A DNA stretch of 64,000 nucleotides from Eutreptiella sp. 'Long Island Sound 2002' (Eukaryota > Euglenozoa > Euglenophyceae > Eutreptiales > Eutreptiaceae): assembly GCA_964036045.1 (NCBI GenBank), contig OZ038399.1, forward strand, positions 18,559,670 to 18,623,669, given 5' to 3'. Below, one piece after another: positions 1-9,764 of this stretch. The notes beneath the pieces are model-generated. The model had not been told where the DNA came from. It ran no database searches and saw only the letters and a program-made list of their open reading frames with translations. A program made the translations under genes and the position numbers. Position 1 is the first letter of the stretch. Every line of letters starts with the position of its first letter.

Positions 1-103
1 AGCTGATTTAGATGAGAACAAGAGGCAATCTCAGAGCCATATATGACGTAGTGGAAAACTCAACAACAGAAAGAAGAACGGGAGCTGTGGAAGAGCCACC
101 CAA

Positions 104-1303
104 TCATCGTATGCTTGCGTGGTGGGTGCCTGTGCACCAAACTGACATTACAGCGGTGGTGGGAGCAGTGCACCAGTCGCACTGGCCGAGGCGGCCGAGG
201 TTGGCAGCCCACGTAGACCAGTCACCGCACTGGGTGCATATATACCCATTCGCTCGTATCTCATAAGAAGAAACCACTTCGGGTCGCAGCACTTTACGGG
301 CATGGTACTGACGGATAGGCTGGCGGCCACCCGACGGCTGTCGCCCCGTTAGTTTCTGCCACAGTTGAGGAATCCAGCCTGCGCTGCGGGAGGTGAGGCT
401 GGGTTCGTCAGTTGCGTCTTCCTCGTCGGGCGTCGACGACGCCTGCGATGTAGTTGCAATGTCGCTAGGGGCGCTTTCTGTCGGCTTCCGCGGAGCGCCG
501 AGGGCATGTGCAGAGAGCGGCAGCGGAGGGAAAGACTGTGGATCACGTAGGTCTGGGAGTTGTTGGCTGGCGCCTGCTCGGCGAGTCCAGTCTGGGTGTA
601 TTCGGGGGCTCGGTGGTGGTTTTGATGGAGCACCGAGCACGGGACGGGCTTCCGTCATCGATTTGATGTGGTTCCGTGTTGAACGTTGTGTCGCTGGTTG
701 CGAAGACTTAACTTGTGCATGGGCCGAGTCGTTCATTAAACCGTGTGCGTGGTGTACCGGCGGGACGGATTTAAGAGAACATGGGTGCACCTTGGAAGAC
801 AGCTTCGACTTTTGGCGTCGTGTACGTCGAGACTCAAACACTTCCAACAGCGTGGCATCGCTGAATCGACTTCTGACGGCCAGGTCGGCGTTGTCAGGCG
901 CTTCAAAGGCTAGTTGGGAGGCGTTGCTGTGAGCTGCATCTTGTGAACGGCGGCGGCGGCGGCGTCTGCGGCGAGGCGTCGTATTGCCATCTAACGTTGC
1001 TGGTGGTGGAGTCTCGTCATTGGGTTCACTGTTGCTCACGTCAAGGACTTGGGCTGATCTCTCATCTTTGCACGGAGGCGGTGAAGGTGAGCATGGTGTG
1101 AGAGAGGCAGGCACGCGAGGAAACACTGAGAGGTCGCGCAACAGGTCTTCGGTGGATTGGAATTTTCGTAACTTTAATAGGAGGCGTTCGGTGAACTGAA
1201 GGACGGCTGCTTCGATCAGGCAAGCGAGTTCCGAGGTTCTGTCGGAACTTGCTGGGTGTTGTTGCGATGACCCGCGCCGTATTGAGCAGGACTTCTCATT
1301 CAT
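104..1303 (-). CDS. hypothetical protein with basic tract and C-terminal Cys4 motif
   Basis: I do not recognise this protein. The frame is open for 399 codons from an ATG at 1303-1301 to a TGA at 106-104; a GTG lies one codon upstream, but the ATG is preferred. Visible parts: a helix-prone, Leu-rich N-terminal segment (about residues 25-60); a long Pro/Ser/Thr-rich, probably disordered middle; a run of about ten Arg near residue 115, encoded by a GGC-type triplet run on the + strand (about 947-976); and near the C-terminus a CX2C-X15-CX2C pattern (ICTQC...CDWC) that could bind zinc. Basic tract plus Cys4 would suit a nucleic-acid-binding or gag-like protein, but that is inference. It lies divergent to the pol fragment at 1456. 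Low-complexity composition and the lack of a family match keep confidence low; a 179-codon frame on the other strand (393-932) is taken as its shadow. Confidence 0.35.
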   Translation of the reverse strand: MNEKSCSIRRGSSQQHPASSDRTSELACLIEAAVLQFTERLLLKLRKFQSTEDLLRDLSVFPRVPASLTPCSPSPPPCKDERSAQVLDVSNSEPNDETPPPATLDGNTTPRRRRRRRRRSQDAAHSNASQLAFEAPDNADLAVRSRFSDATLLEVFESRRTRRQKSKLSSKVHPCSLKSVPPVHHAHGLMNDSAHAQVKSSQPATQRSTRNHIKSMTEARPVLGAPSKPPPSPRIHPDWTRRAGASQQLPDLRDPQSFPPLPLSAHALGAPRKPTESAPSDIATTSQASSTPDEEDATDEPSLTSRSAGWIPQLWQKLTGRQPSGGRQPIRQYHARKVLRPEVVSSYEIRANGYICTQCGDWSTWAANLGRLGQCDWCTAPTTAVMSVWCTGTHHASIR

Positions 1304-1455
1304 CACTTTTCACGAAACTTGGTACAGACCGTCGCAAGTGGACTGTCTGGTCACTTTTCACGGAACTGAACACAGAACGGCAGCGCAGCAGTGCAGGGAC
1401 TTCCCAAGCTGGCGTTTGCGATCACCAGAAGGTTCTGCGGAGGCAGCTCTTAACT
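1304..1455. other. spacer between the minus-strand ORF and the first pol fragment
   Basis: No gene is seen. The stretch holds a short imperfect direct repeat: CACTTTTCACG followed by AAACT at about 1304 and by GAACT at about 1352. If the region to the right is an insertion with target duplication, this is the original left flank of the pol region. Confidence 0.4.
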
Positions 1456-2325
1456 CTGGACTTACGATGCGTCTGTCCAGACAAATTACGCAGTCAGCCA
1501 GAGGCATCGTAGGTACAGAGATCCTAAGGACATCGAAAAAAAATAGACACTCAGAAAGTGATCCCACGTGTGTCACTGCCACCAAGCGAGTACTCTAACT
1601 CTGCGAGAAGTGCGTGAACTACTGCAGGAATACGGCGATCAGAGCGCGAAAGAACATACTCACTGCTGCGACGAGTGTCACGGAAGTCTCGACCTCTGTC
1701 AATTTCACCAAGTGGATCCTGACGAGATCAAAGAAGTACTTACACTCAAGCAGGAGTTTGGGCAAAGCAATCTGGCGGCTTCTGAGGATTTTAAGAACAA
1801 GATCCAAGAACACGATCCCCGAGTCGCTGAAGTCCTCGCAAGGTACGAAGAAGCCTTCGGACCTTTACCACCTCCCGGGTCAAGCAAGAACCTGGTCAGA
1901 ATGGACTTAGAGTTGAAGCCCGAGTACCAAGACCAGCGGATTACTTCGAGAGGTTACCCCTGCTCTAAGGAGGACCAGAACGAGATCATGAGGCAAGTCC
2001 TAGAGCTGGTGGAAGCGGGGATGTGCGAAGCCTACAAGGACACGGAAATCCCTGAGCACTGCTCGCCGTGTTTCTTGGTGGCCAAACGTGGATCGACAGC
2101 GAAAAGGCTAGTCGTCGACTATCGCAAGCTGAACAAAATGATCAAACTGCACGCCGGCAGTCTCCCTGTGATGGAAAACACCATCGAAAACGCCGCGTCG
2201 TGCAAGTTCAAGTCCAAGATGGACAAAAGATCAGGGTTTTGGCAAGTCGACTTGACGGAGCGTGCCAAGGAGTTGATGGCGTTTCGGACACCAAACGGAA
2301 GGGCGTTCCGATGGCTAGTCATGCC
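1456..2325 (+). repeat. 870-bp direct repeat, left copy (5' part of pol)
   Basis: This block matches 9765-10634 at a constant offset of 8309 with no length difference. I found four base differences: 1535 G/A, 1539 A/G, 2088 G/C and 2304 C/T. Homology stops sharply at both ends: to the left the two copies have unrelated flanks, to the right this copy runs into a sequence beginning AGATTCCAGAG while the other continues the reverse transcriptase frame. The pair brackets the 7.4-kb segment 2326-9764. Confidence 0.93.
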
Positions 2326-2371
2326 AGATTCCAGAGAGCGCGCGCTGATCCTCAGCGCCAGAATAAAATAA
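1562..2371 (+). pseudogene. truncated Ty3/gypsy pol fragment (RT N-terminal half)
   Basis: The frame opens after a TGA at 1559-1561 without an early ATG. It encodes a Cys/His-rich leader (CDEC...CQFH), a spacer, then the fingers and first palm part of a Ty3-type reverse transcriptase: the RLVVDYRKLN motif, the KMDKRSGFWQVDL motif with the first catalytic Asp, and the start of the MPFG motif. The coding match ends at 2325, within the codon after VMP, and the last residues before the stop at about 2371 come from unrelated sequence. The part with the catalytic Asp-Asp pair, RNase H and integrase is absent, so it cannot be functional alone. Relative to the copy at 9765 it has Arg for Pro after FLVAK and Ala for Val before FRWL. 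Confidence 0.9.
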
Positions 2372-2861
2372 AAAGATAAGAAAAACACGACGAAAAAATT
2401 TTCTGAATAGCTGAAAATAAAGCTAAATGGCATAAAAAACGCTTAGGGCAAAAAGCGCGCGGCGAAACGCGTTAAAACACGACGTCGAAAATTTTGACCT
2501 TAAATAGACAAATAAATAGCGCCGTAAGCGCCGTAACGCTAACAGGAACATAACGCCGTCCCTGCCGTCGTCTAATACGCCGTCTACGTAAAGAAAACTG
2601 CGTCGCGAGCATCGCGTAAAACTCGAAAAATCTTTTTTGAAGCACGCCGCGCCCCTGTACACGTCCCTCACGCCCTCTTTTATTCACCATGTACCTTCCC
2701 CTCCCGCCCGTGCCCCACCCTCGACGCTTTCGCCTCCCTTTCGCTGCAGGTGGAACGTACGCGGCGTCAAGCCCAGGACACCGCAACCACCAAGGCATGC
2801 CAGCCACGACACCGCCACCAACGCGGGGTGACATGTAAGACAATTGATGTTTTTTGTGCGT
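2326..2861. other. unique left end of the insert, no gene seen
   Basis: This stretch has ordinary base composition, in contrast to what follows. The first 110 bases are A-rich. Between about 2519 and 2590 the word GCCGT recurs at least five times. From about 2640 it becomes C-rich and T-containing, then ends in a T-run (TGTTTTTTGTGCGT) just before T disappears. No credible ORF, promoter or RNA gene could be identified. Confidence 0.5.
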
Positions 2862-2880
2862 GCCGGCAGGGAGGGAAAGG

Positions 2881-3432
2881 GCACCACAGCACACAAACGC
2901 CACCACCGGGCAAAAAACAGCACAGACAACCAACGGCACAACACAGCACAGCACGGCGCCGCACGACAGGCCACAGGAGGGCAAAGCAAACACAAACAGC
3001 ACCGCGAAACGACAGCAGAGCACGACAGCACAACACCACACGACAGCACAGCGCCACAGCACACGACACAGGGAAGCAGGCCACCACAGCCAGCACAACA
3101 AGGCACCGCAGCGCACAGAGCGGAGAAAACAGGGAACGCACAGCACGAGGGAAAGAGCACCACAGCACGCAGACACCACCACCGGGCAAAAAACAGCACA
3201 GACAACCAACAGCGCAACGCAGCACAGCACGACAGGCCACAGGAGGGCAAAGCAAGCACCAACAACACCGCAAAACGACAGCAGAGCACAACAGCACAGC
3301 ACCACGCGACAGCACAGCACCACAGAACACGACACAGGGAGGCAGGGCACCACAGCAAACCACACCAACCACAGGGAAGCAGACCACACAACCAGACAGG
3401 GACACCGACACCGCAACACACCACCAGCAGAC
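2881..3432. repeat. imperfect long tandem repeat of CACAG-rich sequence
   Basis: The word GCACCACAGC occurs at 2881, 3157 and 3347. The first two copies share a long downstream match, including CACCACCGGGCAAAAAACAG, CACAGACAACCAAC and GACAGGCCACAGGAGGGCAA, giving a period near 276 bp. The third is partial. Copies have diverged but remain T-free. Confidence 0.7.
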
Positions 3433-3940
3433 AACCACGGGCCACCAGACCCAGCACCGCACCACAGAACACCAAACGCAACGGCGCAACACACAGCAAC
3501 GCACCACAGCACCAGGAGCCAACAACAGCACGCACCACACGAACAGCACAACGCAAGCGCACCAGCACAGCGAAGCACAGCACCGCACAGAGCGGGGAGG
3601 ACAGGGAACGCACAACACAACACCCCAGGACACACACAGCACAACGCACAGCGGCGAGCAACAGCGCGCACCAACACGCCACGACACAACACACACAGCA
3701 CAGAGCACACAGCGCGGGGGAACACCGCAAAACACAGCGCCGCAAAGCACAGGGCCCCAGGACGACGGGCAGCACCACAGGGCGCGGCACAACAGGCAGC
3801 GGCACCAAAACGAGCGCAACAAAACAACACAGCACACAACAGCACAACACCGGACGGCACAACGCGCCGCAGCGCGGGGCAGCACCGCACCCAGGGACAC
3901 ACAGCACAGCACAGCACACGGCACACAGCACCGAGCGGCG

Positions 3941-5003
3941 GCGACGAAAACCGCGAGACACGGAAGGGGGGGGGGGGGGGGGGCAGCAGCCACCAGGGAA
4001 CGGCCAACGGCCAGGCGGGAAACACAAAAGAGGCGAAAGCGCACGGAGAGCGGAGAAGCGGGAAGCCAACAAAGCAAACAACACACAGCGCCGAGGCCCA
4101 GGGCACCCGGGGCCGGAAACCAGAGAAAGCCGGAGACAACGGGGGCGCAGAAAGGACACGGAAAAAAAAAAAAAGAAAAGAAAAGAAAAACAAGGCACCG
4201 AGGGGCGGCGACGAAAACCGCGAGACACGAAAGGGGGGGGGGGGGGGCAGCAGCCACCAGGGAACGGCCAACGGCCAGGCGGGAAACACAAAAGAGGCGA
4301 GAGCGCACGGAGAGCGGAGAAGCGGGAAGCCAACAAAGCAAACAACACACAGCGCCGAGGCCCAGGGCACCCGGGGCCGGAAACCAGAGAAAGCCGGAGA
4401 CAACGGGGGCGCAGAAAGGAAACGGAAAAAAAAAAAAAAAAAAGAAAAACAAGGCACCGAGGGCCGGCGACGAAGACCACGAGACACGAAAGGGGGGGGG
4501 GGGGGCAGCAGCCACCAGGGAACCGCCAACGGCCAGGCGGGGAACACAAAAGAGGCGAGAGCGCACGGCGAGCGGAAAAGCGGGAGGCCAACAAAGCAAA
4601 CAACAGACAGCGCCAAGGCCCAGGGCACCCGGGGCCGGAAACCAGAGAAAGCCACGGCAAAAGGGGGCGCACAACGAGAGAAAAAAAAAAAAAACCGGGC
4701 ACCAAGCAGCAGCGACGAAAACCGCGCGACACAAAGGGGGCAGAAGGGAAACAAAGGGGAGGGTGGGGGGGGGGGGGGGCAGCAACGACCGGGAAACAGC
4801 CAACGGCCAGGCGGGAAACACAAAAGAGGCGAGAGCGCACGAAGAGCGGAGAAGCAGGAGGCCAACAAGCAAACAACACACGGCGCCAAGGCCCAGGGCA
4901 CCCGGGGCCGGAAACCAAAGAAAGCCAGAGACAACGGGGGCGCAGAAGGAAGGAAAAAAAAAAGAAAAAAAAAGAAAAAAAAAGAAAAAGAAAAAAAAAA
5001 CGG
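3941..5003. repeat. four tandem units of about 245-290 bp with poly-G and poly-A tracts
   Basis: Units start at about 3941, 4208, 4467 and 4712, each with GCGACGAARAC or a close variant. Each then has a G homopolymer (18, 15, 14 and 15 G; the last preceded by GGGT), a shared core (CAGCAGCCACCAGGGAACGG, CCAACGGCCAGGCGGGAA, CCCGGGGCCGGAAACCA) and an A-rich tract. The homopolymers vary most in length, as expected from slippage. The G runs could form quadruplexes on the + strand; this is inference. Confidence 0.85.
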
Positions 5004-5076
5004 GACACAGAAAGGGGCAACCCCAGCCCGGAGGGGGCCGAGCAAAGCAGAAAGACAAAGCGGCCACAGGAAAAGG

Positions 5077-5811
5077 TGAGGCGCACCAGAACGCGCCCGG
5101 GAGGCCGGCCCGCCCGACCCGGCCAAGAAGGGCACGCACACACACGCACGCGCGGGACCCGGGCGTGTCGTCCTCCGACCCGCAAGGGGAGGTGTCGGCG
5201 TCCACACGAAACAGCCCCGGTGCACCGGCCGAGTCCCCCGTCGAACGACGGACGGTACGGGAAACCGGACGCGTCAGTGACCGGGTCCACACACGCCAAC
5301 CACCGCAGCGCACGCAGCCCAAGACCGACGCCGGAGGGACCCGCCAGGGACAACCCCAACGCGGGGCCCCGAACGGGTACGACGCGGAGAGAGCCCAGCG
5401 CCCCTGCCTCGGCGGGGGTCAGCGGCAGGCACAATGAGCCCGGTTCTCGGCCGGCCTCCGCGTGCCCGGCGCAGCCACCCAGTAAAGCCGGGGGCGCAAG
5501 CCCCCGGGGTGGGGAAAGGCACCACGGCGTCGGGAAAGCCGACCGGAGCACCGAGAGCGACCGGACCGGACGAGGCGCGGCGCACCAACGCGGGGCCACG
5601 AGGCACGCCAGAGAGGCACGCCGCCGGCCACAACCACGGCACAAGGACAGGTGCCAAGCCACAACGGCCACCGGGTGCCGCGAACCCGGGAAGCGCGCAC
5701 AACACACGACGAACCGCGGCACGGGACAAGGTGCCAAGGACAGCCGGGCCCCCACGCCCGCACGCCGCACCCACGGCCAGCGGGAAGCGGGCCCCGGCCG
5801 CACGCCGGAAA
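5077..5811. other. GC-rich unique spacer inside the insert
   Basis: T is scarce but present. Long frames exist on both strands, but they are rich in Pro, Arg, Gly and Ala and mirror each other, as expected for GC-rich, T-poor DNA. No domain, start context or repeat longer than a few words was recognised. It grades into the 420-bp minisatellite. Confidence 0.45.
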
Positions 5812-8800
5812 GGACGGGTGGTCGGGGGTGGGAGAGCGCCCGACCCCGGACGCCCCACACCCAGGCAAGAGGTGCCCCCCCCGGGCACTGTCATGCCGCC
5901 CCCACAGCGCGCAAAGCCAGCTCGCAGGAGCGCGCGCTGTGGGTTTGGTGACGGGTCCCCACGCCCACACACCCGCGCCCACAGCACGTGGGTGGCGGAC
6001 CCCAACAGCCCGCCCAGTGGGCGGGCAGTCGGGGGAGGGGGAGCGCCTGACCTCAGACAGCCCTCACAATGGTGGAAGGCACCCCCCCCGGGGACGCCCT
6101 TCCGCCACCCCCACAGCGAGCAACGCCGGCCCGCAAGGGCGCACGCTGTGGGGCCGGTGCTGGGTCCCCACGCCCGCACCGACCGCACCCGGGACACACG
6201 GGTCGCGGAACCCAGGCTGCCCGCTCCAGAGGACGGGCGGCCGGGGGAGGGACAGCGCCTGACACCAGACGCCCCTCGCAACGGTGGCAGGCCACCCCCC
6301 CCCCGGGGACGGCCCCCCACCACCCCCGCGGCACGCAGCCCCCACAGGGCATGCAGGCCAAGGGGACAGTGTTGGGCCCCCACACCAACACACCCGCGCC
6401 CACAGCACGTGGGTGGCGGACCCCAACAGCCCGCCCAGTGGGCGGGCAGTCGGGGGAGGGGGGGCGCCTGACCTCAGACGCCCCTCACAACGGTGGAAGG
6501 CACCCCCCCCGGGGATGCCCTTCCGCCACCCCCACAGCGAGCAACGCCGGCCCGCAAGGGCGCACGCTGTGGGGCCGGTGCTGGGTCCCCACGCCCGCAC
6601 CGACCGCACCCGGGACACACGGGTCGCGGAACCCTGGCTGCCCGCTCCGGAGGACGGGCGGCCGGGGGAGGGACAGCGCCTGACACCAGACGCCCCTCAC
6701 AACGGTGGCAGGCCACCCCCCCCGGGGACGGCCCCCCACCACCCCCGCGGCACGCAGCCCCCACAGGGCATGCAGGCCAAGGAGACAGTGTTGGGCCCCC
6801 ACACCCACACACCCGCGCCCACAGCACGTGGGTGGCGGACCCCAACAGCCCGCCCAGTGTGCGGGCAGTCGGGGGAGGGACAGCGCCTGACCTCAGACGC
6901 CCCTCACAATGGTGGAAGGCACCCCCCCCGGGGACGCCCTTCCGCCACCCCCACAGCGAGCAACACCGGCCCGCAAGGGCGCACGCTGTGGGGCCGGTGC
7001 TGGGTCCCCACGCCCGCACCGACCGCACCCGGGACACACGGGTCGCGGCACCCTGGCTGCCCGCTCCAGAGGACGGGCGGCCGGAGGAGGGACAGCGCCT
7101 GACACCAGACGCCCCTCACAACGGTGGCAGGCCACCCCCCCCGGGGACGTCCCCCCACCACCCCCGCGGCACGCAGCCCCCACGGGGCATGCAGGCCAAG
7201 GGGACAGTGTTGGGCCCCCACACCCACACACCCGCGCCCACAGCACGTGGGTGGCGGACCCCAACAGCCCGCCCAGTGGGCGGGCAGTCGGGGGAGGGAC
7301 AGCGCCTGACCTCAGACGCCCCTCACAACGGTGGAAGGCACCCCCCCCGGGGACGCCCTTCCGCCACCCCTACAGCGAGCAACGCCGGCCCGCAAGGGCG
7401 CACGCTGTGGGGCCGGTGCTGGGTCCCCACGCCCGCACCGACCGCACCCGGGACACACGGGTCGCGGAACCCTAGCTGCCCGCTCCAGAGGACGGGCGGC
7501 CGGGGGAGGGACAGCGCCTCACACCAGACGCCCCTCACAACGGTGGCAGGCCACCCCCCCCGGGGACGGCCCCCCGCCACCCCCGCGGCGCGCAGCCCCC
7601 ACAGGGCATGCGGGCCAAGGGGACAGTGTTGGGCCCCCACACCCACACACCCGCGCCCACAGCATGTGGGTGGCGGACCCCAACAGCCCGCTCAGTGGGC
7701 GGGCGGTCGGGGGAGGGACAGCGCCTGACCTCAGACGCCACTCACAATGGTGGAAGGCACCCCCCCCGGGGACGCCCTTCCGCCACCCCCACAGCGAGCA
7801 ACGCTGGCCCGCAAGGGCGCACGCTGTGGGGCCGGTGCTGGGTCCCCACGCCCACACCGACCGCACCCGGGACACACGGGTCGCGGAACCCTGGCTGCCC
7901 GCTCCAGAGGACGGGCGGTCGGGGGAGGGACAGCGCCTGACACCAGACGCCCCTCACAAGAGTGGCAGGCCACCCCCCCCCGGGGACGTCCCCCCACCAC
8001 CCCCGCGGCACGCAGCCCCCACAGGGCATGCAGGCCAAGGGGACAGTGTTGGGCCCCCACACCCACACACCCGCGCCCACAGCACGTGGGTGGCGGACCC
8101 CAACAGCCCGCCCAGTGGGCGGGCAGTCGGGGGAGGGACAGCGCCTGACCTCAGACGCCCCTCACAACGGTGGAAGGCACCCCCCCCGGGGACGCCCTTC
8201 TGCCACCCCCACAGCGAGCAACGCCGGCCCGCAAGGGCGCACGCTGTGGGGCCGGTGCTGGGTCCCCACGCCCGCACCGACCGCACCCGGGACACACGGG
8301 TCGCGGAACCCTAGCTGCCCGCTCCAGAGGACAGGCGGCCGGGGGAGGGACAGCGCCTGACACCAGACGCCCCTCACAACGGTGGCAGGCCACCCCCCCC
8401 GGGGACGGCCCCCCGCCACCCCCGCGGCACGCAGCCCCCACAGGGCATGCGGGCCAAGGGGACAGTGTTGGGCCCCACACCCACACACCCGCGCCCACAG
8501 CATGTGGGTGGCGGACCCCAACAGCCCGCTCAGTGGGCGGGCGGTCGGGGGAGGGACAGCGCCTGACCTCAGACGCCCCTCACAATGGTGGAAGGCACCC
8601 CCCCCGGGGACGCCCTTCCGCCACCCCCACAGCGAGCAACGCCGGCCCGCAAGGGCGCACGCTGTGGGGCCGGTGCTGGGTCCCCACGCCCACACCGACC
8701 GCACCCGGGACACACGGGTCGCGGAACCCTGGCTGCCCGCTCCAGAGGACGGGCGGTCGGGGGAGGGACAGCGCCTGACACCAGACGCCCCTCACAACAG

Positions 8801-8935
8801 TGGCAGGCCACCCCCCCCGGGGACGTCCCCCCACCACCCCCGCGGCACGCAGCCCCCACAGGGCATGCAGGCCAAGGGGACAATGTTGGGCCCCCACACC
8901 CACACACCCGCGCCCACAGCACATGGGTGGCGGAC
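5812..8935 (+). repeat. GC-rich minisatellite, 420-bp unit made of two related halves
   Basis: The half beginning CACAAYGGTGGAAGGCAC recurs at 6065, 6486, 6905, 7324, 7743, 8163 and 8581. The half beginning CRCAACGGTGGCAGGCCA (or a near variant) recurs at 6277, 6698, 7117, 7536, 7955, 8375 and 8793. The period is 418-421 bp and each half is about 210 bp. The halves share the C-run followed by GGGGAC and the CCCCCACAG-type words but differ elsewhere: the first carries GGGCCGGTGCTGGGTCCCCA, the second GCATGCAGGCCAAGGGGACA. About seven full 420-bp units follow a divergent half unit at 5812-6060. Copies are very similar, so expansion or homogenisation is recent. Pro/Arg/Gly-rich frames across it are by-products of composition. 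Confidence 0.93.
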
Positions 8936-9740
8936 AGCCCCAAGCCAGGTAGGGGGGAACCGGGACCGGACCGCCCCCCCCCAAGCACGCCAGACGGAGC
9001 GGGGGACCGGGGCAGGACACGCGGAGGGGCACGGACCACGTGGAACGGCCCTACCAGCGCCCAGTGCCGGGACCGCGCGAGGTGCGCACGCCACACCACC
9101 CAGGGGGGGGGGGAGCGGACGCCGCGGGAGCGCGAGCGCACACACACGCAAAGGGCACGCGGGGACTACCAGAAGGGCAGACCGGGTGGAATGGCGTACC
9201 AGCGAGCGAGGGTAAGGGACACCCGGACGGGACGGCCCGCCACACGCAGCGCGGGACACGCGGGGCGGGAAGGGGGAAACGGGAGAGACACAACACCAGG
9301 TACCGGCCCGAGCCCCCCGAACCGGCCGCGAGCGCCGCGCACACACGGACGGGGCACTGCACCCGCCAAGGCAGTAGTGGCGCACTGCGCCACGCCTCAA
9401 CCCCTAGGCTAGGCAGCCTCCGCGCCAGCCCAAGGGGGTCCCACTGGCGACAAACCAGTAGCACGGGCCCGGCGGCGCCGGCGCCCCGGGCGACCACGCA
9501 TTAGGGGGGCGACGCGGTGGGTAAGCGCCCGCAGCCACGGCTGCGAATTGATGCACTGACCGGGGAGTGGCGAAACGGGGAAGCCGGGGAGGGACGGGGC
9601 TCCGAGCCCTGCGAACCCGGGGGACTCCGCCACCAGGCAGGAGGTGCTTCTTGGAGGGCCCCCCACTAGGACCCGGTGGAGAGGATATCACCTGGCCCGA
9701 CCGAGTGGCCCCCCGGGGCCGAAAGGCGTCTAGTACCCGC
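8936..9740. other. GC-rich unique right part of the insert
   Basis: No gene was recognised. The segment carries C and G homopolymers (about 8980 and 9105) and a hairpin-capable GGCCCC-CC-GGGGCC at 9707-9720, shortly followed by GAAAGGCGTCTAGTACCCGC. Frames on both strands are open for up to about 200 codons but are compositionally driven. The last 300 bases could be the 3' untranslated part of a retroelement, judging only from position and the tail that follows. Confidence 0.4.
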
Positions 9741-9764
9741 AAAATCAAACCTCAAACCTCAAAC
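9741..9764 (+). repeat. (AAACCTC)n tail at the right end of the insert
   Basis: AAAATC is followed by AAACCTC, AAACCTC and AAAC, then the second 870-bp copy begins with CTGGAC. A short tandem-repeat tail next to a target duplication is typical of the 3' ends of many non-LTR elements. With under three units, chance cannot be excluded. Confidence 0.5.

Larger units (their letters stand above)
2862..5076. repeat. T-depleted low-complexity tract (one T in 2215 bases)
   Basis: Read base by base, 2862-4763 (1902 bases) holds no T on the + strand, a single T stands at 4764, and 4765-5076 is again T-free. The left half is built of CACAG, CAGCAC and ACAACA-like words; the right half is an array of about 260-bp units with poly-G and poly-A. 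Every stop codon on either strand needs a T on the + strand (TAA, TAG, TGA, TTA, CTA or TCA), so all six frames are open here by composition alone. The very long frames across 2.5-5.9 kb are therefore not evidence of genes. Confidence 0.95.
2326..9764 (+). mobile_element. 7.4-kb GC-rich insert bracketed by the 870-bp repeat; possible non-autonomous retroelement
   Basis: Seen: this segment interrupts the pol gene and is flanked by near-identical 870-bp copies of the interrupted sequence. Its right end is a hairpin-capable GC run (9707-9720) followed by CAAAATC and almost three AAACCTC units, directly abutting the second copy. Known: non-LTR retrotransposons often end in short tandem repeats and create target duplications, though 870 bp would be exceptionally long. 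Inferred: it may be a non-autonomous or decayed non-LTR element with its 3' end on the right. No reverse transcriptase, endonuclease or other domain was recognised inside. Alternatives are spacer DNA captured during break repair, or an assembly join. Confidence 0.4.

Noticed and set aside
393-932. 179-codon + strand frame
   Set aside because: It lies opposite the longer minus-strand ORF, its product is Gly/Arg/Ser/Cys-rich without a motif, and it looks like a composition-driven shadow.
2472-5951. Overlapping frames of 740-1060 codons on both strands
   Set aside because: All six frames are open because T is absent from the + strand, so no stop codon can occur. The products are low-complexity (Cys/Val/Leu-rich on one strand, Thr/Gln/His/Arg-rich on the other) and have no domain.
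5274-9504. Pro/Arg/Gly-rich frames of 100-411 codons over the GC-rich minisatellite
   Set aside because: They repeat every 420 bp, occur on both strands at once and reflect GC-rich, T-poor composition. No start context or homology supports them.
9741-9764. Telomere repeat
   Set aside because: AAACCTC resembles but does not equal CCCTAAA or CCCTAA in any rotation, there are under three units, and it is internal.
2326-9764. Ribosomal DNA intergenic spacer
   Set aside because: GC-rich subrepeats would fit, but no 18S, 5.8S or 28S sequence was recognised at either edge and the block lies inside a pol gene.
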